Source: Pseudomonadota bacterium
GTDB lineage: Bacteria; Pseudomonadota; Gammaproteobacteria; Steroidobacterales; Steroidobacteraceae
Reading direction: 5' to 3'
Length of the DNA: 64,000 nt
NCBI GenBank assembly: GCA_018241505.1
Contig: JAFEDS010000017.1
Location: 186,001-250,000, forward strand
The notes beneath the pieces are model-generated. The model ran no database searches and was not told the origin of the DNA. It saw nothing but the letters and a program-made list of their open reading frames with translations. Positions 57,693 to 64,000 of the stretch are shown here, piece after piece; position 1 is the first letter of the stretch, and every line of letters starts with the position of its first letter. The position numbers were made by a program, and so were the translations under genes.

Positions 57693-58373
57693 GTGAGTGC
57701 AATTCTTGCTACCTCGGATGAGTCCTTCCGCAATCGCGTCCTAGAGCGACTGCTGGCCGCGGGCTATGACGATCTGGAAGTAGCTGAACTGCCCAACGCG
57801 CTCACTGATCTCCTGCGCGATTCCAAGGAGACATTGGTAATCGTTGGGGGCACGTGGCCCGACCCGCAAGCGTTTCTGCGCATTGCGGTGAACGCCGGCG
57901 CCCTACCCCTCGTGCTGCTGGAGTCGAGCGCCCTCGAAGCCGAGGGCGAAGCGCTCGCCATGGGCGCCCGTGCCGCTCTTCAATCGGACATCCCCGGATC
58001 GTCGCTCGCAGCAGCACTCGCGGCCGTAGACGCGGGTCTGATAGTGTTGGAACCCAGCGCTCGCGCGCTCCTGCTCTCAGCAAACCGGGACCGGTTCACC
58101 CCCGCCCCGGCGAACTCCGTCGCGGAACCGCCAACTCCTACGGTTGACGCACCCGCGCCCTCACTACGAACAGGTCGCCCACTGACTTCGCGCGAGCGCG
58201 AGATACTCAGCCTCGTCGCCAGCGGCACATCCAACAAAGGCATTGCGCGCGTTCTATCGGTCTCCGCCAACACTGTGAAGTTCCATCTCGCAGCGGTCTT
58301 TGACAAGTTGAACGCAGCCACTCGCGCGGAAGCGGTCGCCGAAGCGATCCGGCGCGGCGAGCTGTCGCTCTAA
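57693..58373 (+). CDS. LuxR/NarL-type regulator with degenerate receiver domain
   Basis: 226 residues from the GTG at 57693; a GTG at 57648 adds 15 residues. The N-terminal ~115 residues have receiver-like strand/helix order, but the phospho-acceptor Asp after LVIV is Gly and the Lys near AALQSD is lost. It therefore should not be phosphorylated. An Ala/Pro-rich linker leads to a LuxR helix-turn-helix (LTSREREILSLVASGTSNKGIA, then VSANTVKFHLAAVFDKL). Probably responds to a ligand or to the adjacent PDZ protein instead of a histidine kinase. Confidence 0.88.
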   Translation: MSAILATSDESFRNRVLERLLAAGYDDLEVAELPNALTDLLRDSKETLVIVGGTWPDPQAFLRIAVNAGALPLVLLESSALEAEGEALAMGARAALQSDIPGSSLAAALAAVDAGLIVLEPSARALLLSANRDRFTPAPANSVAEPPTPTVDAPAPSLRTGRPLTSREREILSLVASGTSNKGIARVLSVSANTVKFHLAAVFDKLNAATRAEAVAEAIRRGELSL

Positions 58374-58437
58374 CCGCCTCCGCGACGCACTGCGCCACGC
58401 CCTCACACCGCAGCCCAGGGCACGGTAGGAAATCTGC

Positions 58438-60201
58438 TTATTCCATGTCGGGATAGGGGCCCTTGCCCCCCTCGGCAATGAACTTATCAATCCGCGCTCT
58501 CAACACCGGCAGCGGCACCGACCCCAACTCCAGCACAGTGTCATTGAACGCCCGGATGTTGAAGTTCGCACCCAGCGCCTTCTCCGCCTTGGCCCGATCG
58601 GCCAGGATTTCCCGCTCGCCCAGGTAATACGACAGCGCCTGCCCCGGCCAGGCGATGTAGCGATCCACTTCGGTCTCGATCTCATGCTCCGGCAGCGCCG
58701 TGTAGTCGTGCAAATAGGCAATGGCGCGCTCTCGCGTCCAGCCCTGCGAATGCACACCCGTATCCACGACGAGCCGCGCCGCCCGCCAGATCTGATACCC
58801 CAACATCCCGAAACGATCGTACGGAGTTTCGTACATGCTCATCTCGACGCCCAACTGCTCGCAGTACAGCGCCCATCCTTCGCCAAACGCGGAGATATAA
58901 GTGTGCTGGCGAAATTCCGGCTGATTCGTGTGCTCCATCGCAACCGGCATTTGAAACGCATGCCCCGGCGCAGACTCATGCAACGTCAGCGCCGTCAGGT
59001 TGTACAACGGCCGGCTCGGCAGGTTATAGGTGTTGACCAGGTAGACCCCCGGTCCACCGCGACCTGCCGTGTAAAACGGCGCCAGGTCATCGGGCACCGG
59101 AACAATCGCGAAGCGCGCCCGGGGCAGGTAGCCAAAGAAGCGCGAAGCCTTGCTATCAAACTTCTTGGCAATCCAGGACGCCCGCATCAACAGCTCATCG
59201 GCGCTTTTCGCATAGAACTGCGGGTCGGCACGCAGGAACTTCAAGAACGCGGGGAAGTCCCCTTTGAAGCCCGTTTCCTTCATGACGGCCACCATCTCGT
59301 TGTGCAGCCGCTCGACCTCGGACTCGCCCAGGGAGTGAATTTCCGCGGGATCCATGTTGAGAGTGGTGAACTCGAGGATCTTCGCTTTGTAGAAGTTCGC
59401 GCCATCCGGCAGATCCTTCGCCGCCAACGTTGTACGACACCCCGGGACGTACTCCGTCCGCACGAATTTCAACAGCTCGACATACACAGGCTGCACAACA
59501 TCCCGAATCGTTGAAACCGCCTGCGCGCGCAGCTCCGCCTGATCCGCGGAAGTGATGCCCGGCATGTCCTTGAAGGGGGTATAAAACAAACTGTCTTCGG
59601 GCTTCGCGTCCGTCACGGCGGTGATGGATGCATCTCGCCCCTCCATGGTCACCTTCGGAGGTGTGAAGCCGCGTTTCAGGCCCGCGCGCATCTCATCCAT
59701 TTGTTCATGGTAGTAGCGCGGAATGTCCTTCATCTGCGCGAGCCAGTTCTTGTAGTCCTGCAGCGTGCGGAAGGGCCGGCGCGCGGTGTACCCGAGATCC
59801 GTCCAGAATGTGGTGTCGGCATTCGCCGGCATCTCGAAGTCGCGATAGCGCTGATTCGTGATCAGAACCTGGATCTGCGGCCGGTAGATGTCGTAGTTGA
59901 TCTGCTGCTCGGGTGACAACTCGGCGCGGGGAATCGCTTCAAGCTTGGACATCACGTCTTCCCAGTATTTGAGGCGCGCGTCCTGAGAGGCCGGATCCAT
60001 CTTCGGCAAATGGTCCGCGATCGGCTTCTGGGAGTCCTCGCCGTCCGGGAACTGCTCCTGGCGCCATTTCCACTCTGTGGTGTAAATCGCTTGAAAACGG
60101 GCATTGGCGTCTTCTTTGTGCTGCTGACAGCCAGAAGCACCGATCACCACTGCCACCAGGGCCAGTCCGGTCCAGACAGGCACTGCGAAGATATTTCCCA
60201 C
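58438..60201 (-). CDS. DUF885 lipoprotein, putative metallopeptidase
   Basis: 587 residues. Lipobox GASGC with Cys at residue 25 after a hydrophobic segment. The family zinc motif HESAPGH is present, with EGWALYCEQLG downstream carrying the third ligand. DUF885 proteins are M32/M3-like zinc peptidases by fold; substrates are unknown. It is flanked by the convergent LuxR gene and the co-directional hipA gene. Confidence 0.9.
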   Translation of the reverse strand: MGNIFAVPVWTGLALVAVVIGASGCQQHKEDANARFQAIYTTEWKWRQEQFPDGEDSQKPIADHLPKMDPASQDARLKYWEDVMSKLEAIPRAELSPEQQINYDIYRPQIQVLITNQRYRDFEMPANADTTFWTDLGYTARRPFRTLQDYKNWLAQMKDIPRYYHEQMDEMRAGLKRGFTPPKVTMEGRDASITAVTDAKPEDSLFYTPFKDMPGITSADQAELRAQAVSTIRDVVQPVYVELLKFVRTEYVPGCRTTLAAKDLPDGANFYKAKILEFTTLNMDPAEIHSLGESEVERLHNEMVAVMKETGFKGDFPAFLKFLRADPQFYAKSADELLMRASWIAKKFDSKASRFFGYLPRARFAIVPVPDDLAPFYTAGRGGPGVYLVNTYNLPSRPLYNLTALTLHESAPGHAFQMPVAMEHTNQPEFRQHTYISAFGEGWALYCEQLGVEMSMYETPYDRFGMLGYQIWRAARLVVDTGVHSQGWTRERAIAYLHDYTALPEHEIETEVDRYIAWPGQALSYYLGEREILADRAKAEKALGANFNIRAFNDTVLELGSVPLPVLRARIDKFIAEGGKGPYPDME

Positions 60202-60259
60202 GTTGGCTCGCCCCCAATTGATTCGAATGGGATGAGAATACTTTATACGCGAAGGACCT

Positions 60260-61507
60260 TCACTGTCTGATATCGTCCCGCTGGTCCTTCAAAAAGGGCC
60301 GATCCAGATGTTGGGCGTAGAGGTCGATGTCGCCGGTAGTCACACCGCAACTGGCAAAGTGGTCCTTCCAGCCATCCACTGTGCGGGCAACTGCCTGTAC
60401 CTCGTTCATAGCCTGGTCTTTTGTCAACGAGAACATGCGAGACATTGACAGCGCATTGACCAATGTTGAGTCCGCCTCCTGGTCACCCACACGCATCTGT
60501 TGGAATCCGAGTGCTTGGCCGGAGGGTAGAACGTCATAGGCGGGTGAAAGCTCGTACTGCTGAGAATCGGTCACTAGCAGCGCATGGTTCTTTTCGTGAT
60601 CATCGGTGTTGTCAATCAGGATGTTGAAGACCATGCGCCGAAACAGTTCTCGCATGTTCGCCGCGTAGAGATCGCCTTCAATCACCCCTCGTCGGCGCAG
60701 AAGTTGAGCCAACTCGGGGTAACCAAACCCCTCCGCCGCCGCTTGCAGTGCAACGCGCGCCGAGAGACAGTGCAACCGTCGGTTACCGGCGCGATCGAAG
60801 CGTTTTATAGCCACGGCATGGCCATGGATCAGTCGCACGGGCTGAGTTTCGGCCACCCGGATCGAGGCCTTTTGCGCCAGCGTCATTGCGGCATGTTCAA
60901 TCAATGGCGTGTCGGCGGGATCACCGTCAGCAAACTTGATTACCCATTGCTCCCCGGCGATGTTGACCAGCGCTTTCGGACGTGCACCGCCCATGGTTGC
61001 GCCCGGGGAGATCAAGCGCTCCTGAGCTTGGGGAACCGCTTCGTTGTTCTGAACCTTGCGAATGAGCTCTTGAATCTCGTCAGCGTCGGCAAGCGCTGGC
61101 AACGCCCCCAGTCGCCGCGGCAGATACTCCGTTGGAGAAGTTGATACGCCGAGCGCCCCAAATCGATCGTCACCTGCGAAGAACAGGAATTCCAACAATG
61201 ACAGGCGCTTCGGTTTGTCAATGAAGCGAATGACCCGCTCGCCCCATCTGTCTGGGCGCGCGTCATCCACTGCACCGGCGGCGGTACCTCGGTCGGTGGG
61301 GAGAAACTCCTGACCAATGAGAGGAAGGTCCTCGCTGAGTGGGAAGCCATTTCTGACCCAATCGTCCGCGTAGCGGAGCGACACGCCCTGCATCGAGCGA
61401 ACGAGGTTGATCACACCGACGCGGATTGGCCGAGACGGTTGCCCGAGGTACCAGAGGTAGAGGGTGTCAGTAGGCTGGTAGTTGGCTGGCCCGCGGACAC
61501 TGCTCAT
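60260..61507 (-). CDS. hipA: HipA-type serine/threonine kinase toxin
   Basis: 415 residues with an N-terminal HipA_N-like domain (about 15-110) and a kinase core: GGARPKALV, the catalytic NTDDHEKNHALL loop, and the metal Asp in LSPAYDV. All residues needed for activity are visible. HipA phosphorylates glutamyl-tRNA synthetase or another tRNA synthetase in known systems, causing growth arrest. Overlaps the antitoxin gene by 4 bases (ATGA). Confidence 0.93.
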   Translation of the reverse strand: MSSVRGPANYQPTDTLYLWYLGQPSRPIRVGVINLVRSMQGVSLRYADDWVRNGFPLSEDLPLIGQEFLPTDRGTAAGAVDDARPDRWGERVIRFIDKPKRLSLLEFLFFAGDDRFGALGVSTSPTEYLPRRLGALPALADADEIQELIRKVQNNEAVPQAQERLISPGATMGGARPKALVNIAGEQWVIKFADGDPADTPLIEHAAMTLAQKASIRVAETQPVRLIHGHAVAIKRFDRAGNRRLHCLSARVALQAAAEGFGYPELAQLLRRRGVIEGDLYAANMRELFRRMVFNILIDNTDDHEKNHALLVTDSQQYELSPAYDVLPSGQALGFQQMRVGDQEADSTLVNALSMSRMFSLTKDQAMNEVQAVARTVDGWKDHFASCGVTTGDIDLYAQHLDRPFLKDQRDDIRQ

Positions 61508-61872
61508 CTGTCAGCCTTCTTGCGTGTCAATCTCGCTTCAGCAGAAGCTGCAGACCGCACCGCGCGTCGCCGGACTGCCTCACGAACATTGGCCTCCAGC
61601 GCTCCCTGGTCCTGCCCCGGGGCCGCCAGCTCGGGTAGCGCACTGACGCGGCCCATCAGCCAAAGCGCGGTCGCATAGATACCCGCACCGACGCCTGGAT
61701 CGCCGCGTTCGAGCCGAATCAAAGTGGGAACCGAAACACCCAAGCGCTTCGCCCAAGCACGCTGGGATTCATGGCGCCGAATTCGCGCTATGGCGAGATT
61801 TTCTCCCAATGCCCGCAATGCCTGAGTAGCCGCGGGGGGGAGTACCAGAAGGGCCTGTGGACTCTTTGGCAT
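61504..61872 (-). CDS. hipB: HipB-like Xre-family antitoxin
   Basis: 122 residues from the ATG at 61872; a GTG at 61890 would add six. Helix-turn-helix of the Xre type (LAIARIRRHESQRAWAKRLGVSVPTLIRLERG). The C-terminal tail is basic (VRRRAVRSAASAEARLTRKK). It neutralises HipA and represses the operon in known systems. Inverted arms aacaaa (61873-61878) and tttgtt (61899-61904) just upstream could be an operator. Confidence 0.9.
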   Translation of the reverse strand: MPKSPQALLVLPPAATQALRALGENLAIARIRRHESQRAWAKRLGVSVPTLIRLERGDPGVGAGIYATALWLMGRVSALPELAAPGQDQGALEANVREAVRRRAVRSAASAEARLTRKKADR

Positions 61873-61920
61873 AACAAAGAGTTTATCCACCCAGGCGATT
61901 TGTTCAAGTCTATATTACCG

Positions 61921-61941
61921 AAAAAATGCTGCATCGCGGCA
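61921..61941 (-). terminator. Intrinsic terminator of the EamA gene
   Basis: On the minus strand an imperfect hairpin (tgccgcgatgcagca) is followed by six T residues. A further hairpin (61944-61959, atagc/gctat) overlaps the stop codon. It lies 15-35 bases past the EamA stop and just before the hipB promoter. Confidence 0.5.
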
Positions 61942-61955
61942 TAATAGCTGCCCGG

Positions 61956-62909
61956 CTATCTTGCCGGTGCGACCGACCTCTTGAGACTGCTCCACTGCTG
62001 ATTCAGGGCAACGCCGCCCAGAATCAGCACACTGGCCGCTGCCATAGTCAACGTAAGCGGCTCACCGAGCGCGAGGTACGCCCAAAGCACGCCGAACAGC
62101 GGTACGAGGTACGTCACGGTCGAAGCCCTGGGGGCTCCAATACGGTTGATCAGTCGATAGTAGAGAGCGTATGCGATTCCGGTGCATACGATGCCCAGCA
62201 ATACTCCGCACAGCCACGACAGAGCGGGAATCGGTGTCGAGGGCCAGGTAGCGAGTGCGAGGGGTGCATTAAACACAGACGCACAAAACAACGTAGCAGC
62301 GGCCACAGCAGCCGCTGGCAAACCAACTAATTGGCGCTTGATGAGATTCCCGCCAATTCCGTAGAGAAGGGAGGCACACGTTCCGGCCAACGCGGCCGGC
62401 CAAACGCTGACTCCATTCGTTTTTCCGCTTGCCAGAACCGCAACGCCGACAAAGCCAGCAAGCAGCCCCATCGCGCGCCGCGTGGATATAGACTCGCCGA
62501 AGAAAATCAGTGCGACCAGCGCTGTGAACATGACGGCAGTTGCATTGGCAATAGCGCCGATACCTGCAGGCGCACGTTGAGCGCCCCACGCAAACAGTAC
62601 GAACGGGATCGCCGAGTTGATGATGCCGATACCCGCAAGCCGGAGCCAAAGACGCAGATTGAAGAGACTCCGCGCACGCCACAGAAACGGCATCAGAACC
62701 AGCGAGCCCAGGAACAGCCGTACCTCGACCAGAGCAAACGAGCCGAAATCCTTAGCGGCTATGCGCTGAAACAAGAACGAGGCGCCCCAAATGGCACCCA
62801 GCAGCATCAGCTCGGCCGGCGTGAGCCATGCACTGGCTGCCGTCGGATCGTCACTGGAACCCGCCATTGGAACCGCAGGCGACTGTGCCGTGGACATGAT
62901 GAAACTCAT
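61956..62909 (-). CDS. EamA/RhaT family DMT transporter
   Basis: 317 residues with ten membrane segments arranged as two EamA repeats (first about 30-155, second about 165-300: PAALAGTCASLLYGIGGNLIK, STVTYLVPLFGVLWAYLALGEPL). Exports small metabolites or amino acids. It diverges from a LysR regulator, the usual arrangement for a regulated exporter. The codon choice here looks less GC-rich than most of the window. Confidence 0.9.
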   Translation of the reverse strand: MSFIMSTAQSPAVPMAGSSDDPTAASAWLTPAELMLLGAIWGASFLFQRIAAKDFGSFALVEVRLFLGSLVLMPFLWRARSLFNLRLWLRLAGIGIINSAIPFVLFAWGAQRAPAGIGAIANATAVMFTALVALIFFGESISTRRAMGLLAGFVGVAVLASGKTNGVSVWPAALAGTCASLLYGIGGNLIKRQLVGLPAAAVAAATLFCASVFNAPLALATWPSTPIPALSWLCGVLLGIVCTGIAYALYYRLINRIGAPRASTVTYLVPLFGVLWAYLALGEPLTLTMAAASVLILGGVALNQQWSSLKRSVAPAR

Positions 62910-63035
62910 TTGAGGGTCGAGGGGATCTGGGTGCTAATTCTCCGTATTCCTAGGCTTTGAGCAAGAGCGTAGGATGAGAGGCAGCCACAAATCTGGCTTG
63001 TGTCTCGCACTCACAGCGTCGCTGTAACCCTTACG

Positions 63036-63965
63036 ATGACTCTCCGCCCTACCGCCCTGCCTGCCTTCGGCGTCTTCGCGGTTGCCGCCAGGCACCAGAA
63101 CTTCGCAAACGCTGCCGAAGAGCTCGGCCTCACTGCCAGTGCCGTGAGCCATCACGTGCGCGGATTGGAAGCGACCCTCGGCGTGAAGCTCTTCCAACGT
63201 CACGCGCGTGGCGTCGCCCTCACCGACGAAGGTCGCTCCCTGGCGGACGCCGCGAACGTCGCATTGACCGACCTGGACGCCGTAGCAGGCGCACTGAACA
63301 GCGAAGCACACAGGGCCACTCGGGTTCGTGTGTCCGCGCTCCACTCCCTCACCTATTGCTGGCTGCTTCCCCGTCTCTCCCGCTTTATGGCCGCCTATCC
63401 CCGCATTCGTGTGAGCTTCGAAACGGGTATCGCAATCACCCGTTTTGATCACACGGGACCCGACCTGGCCATACGCCACGGAGCAGGTTCGTGGTCTGGG
63501 TTGACTGCCGACCATATCATGGACGAATACCTGTTCCCTGCCGCTGCACCCACAATGAAGGGGTTAAATGCAGTCACCGAAGCTGCGCATGTTGCCAACC
63601 TCCCACTGGTAACTGACCTCGCGCATCAAGGATGGCGCGAGTGGTTTCGTTCAGCGGGGGTGAGAGGCGTGCGTTTGCCGGAGATGCACAGCTTCACTGA
63701 TTCGACCGACGCGATGCAGGCCGCTGTGCTCGGCATCGGGGCTATTCTCGCGCGCTCTCGCATTGTCGAACCGTATATACGCGAAGGCAGGTTGGTTCGA
63801 CTCGCGGGGCCCGCGGTCAAGGCTCGTTATGGTTACTATGCGGTTTATCCGACTCACCGGCGACTGACTGCCGCCGTTGCCAACTTCCTGTCTTGGCTGC
63901 GACAGGAGGCCGCGCGGGAATCGAATGAATTGCCGCCCGTGTTTGTACCAACACGCGCCGATTGA
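63036..63965 (+). CDS. LysR-family (GcvA/AmpR-like) transcriptional regulator
   Basis: 309 residues from the ATG at 63036; a GTG at 63000 adds 12. N-terminal helix-turn-helix (ALPAFGVFAVAARHQNFANAAEELGLTASAVSHHVRGLE) and a two-lobe effector domain (about 90-295). Most likely controls the divergent EamA gene. Inverted half-sites tccta (62948-62952) and tagga (62970-62974) lie in the 126-base gap between the starts. The last 35 bases of the window after its stop hold no feature. Confidence 0.92.
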   Translation: MTLRPTALPAFGVFAVAARHQNFANAAEELGLTASAVSHHVRGLEATLGVKLFQRHARGVALTDEGRSLADAANVALTDLDAVAGALNSEAHRATRVRVSALHSLTYCWLLPRLSRFMAAYPRIRVSFETGIAITRFDHTGPDLAIRHGAGSWSGLTADHIMDEYLFPAAAPTMKGLNAVTEAAHVANLPLVTDLAHQGWREWFRSAGVRGVRLPEMHSFTDSTDAMQAAVLGIGAILARSRIVEPYIREGRLVRLAGPAVKARYGYYAVYPTHRRLTAAVANFLSWLRQEAARESNELPPVFVPTRAD

Positions 63966-64000
63966 TCAGGCAACGCACGGCGGCAGGCTCGCCCTTACGC

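Noticed and set aside
60260-63965. Mobile element at the right end
   Set aside because: No transposase, integrase, terminal inverted repeats or target duplications can be seen.

Overview
The window is 64 kb of dense, high-GC bacterial chromosome with about 53 protein-coding genes, no rRNA, tRNA or CRISPR array, and no insertion sequence. Gene content (PqiABC, SlyX, SlyD, Kup, an M3 oligopeptidase, DUF885, HDOD, a tandem-RND efflux pump, DUF4136) suggests a free-living gammaproteobacterium of the Xanthomonadales/Nevskiales/Steroidobacterales kind. That placement is inferred from family content, not from a marker gene.

Layout. 1-235: 5' part of a DUF4136 lipoprotein. 337-10605: six-gene minus-strand operon with overlapping or nearly touching junctions (GH144-like glucanase, GH15 glucoamylase, BacA-type ABC transporter, CocE-like protein without its catalytic triad, membrane-anchored MutS-like ATPase, GT39 glycosyltransferase). 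It diverges from a cytoplasmic GH3 beta-glucosidase (10696-12840). 12955-16411: slyX, a Uma2 nuclease, an exported alpha/beta hydrolase and an HDOD protein. 16412-19754: minus-strand run of aldo/keto reductase, xthA, Nramp-like transporter and a small exported protein. 19834-24890: DUF5996, then a DUF779 plus aldehyde dehydrogenase operon facing its likely sigma-54 activator, with a candidate -24/-12 promoter and a paired binding site between them. 24967-29037: small basic protein, YVTN propeller, DUF305 and kup. 29235-38435: four-gene RND efflux operon (adaptor, two permeases, outer-membrane factor). 38409-46478: metallophosphoesterase, DHA2 exporter, Dcp, slyD, amidohydrolase, NTF2-like protein and a PLP-decarboxylase-like protein without its lysine. 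46624-49250: phosphotransferase and acyl-CoA synthetase. 49247-53942: AI-2E family permease diverging from pqiABC. 53945-58373: 17-bp tandem repeats, SLT-like protein, amino-acid permease, then a compact cassette of pseudo-HtrA, an 8-residue-repeat frame and a LuxR regulator with a degenerate receiver. 58438-63965: DUF885 lipoprotein, hipBA, and an EamA exporter diverging from a LysR regulator. The last two blocks look less GC-rich and may be accessory.

The recurring oddity is loss of catalytic residues in otherwise well-kept enzyme folds: the CocE-like protein (all three triad positions), the PLP protein (Lys and Asp), the HtrA-like protein (His and Ser), the phosphotransferase (catalytic Asp) and the pseudo-receiver. 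The two best candidates for an undescribed system are the 337-10605 operon and the 56561-58373 pseudo-protease/pseudo-receiver cassette.
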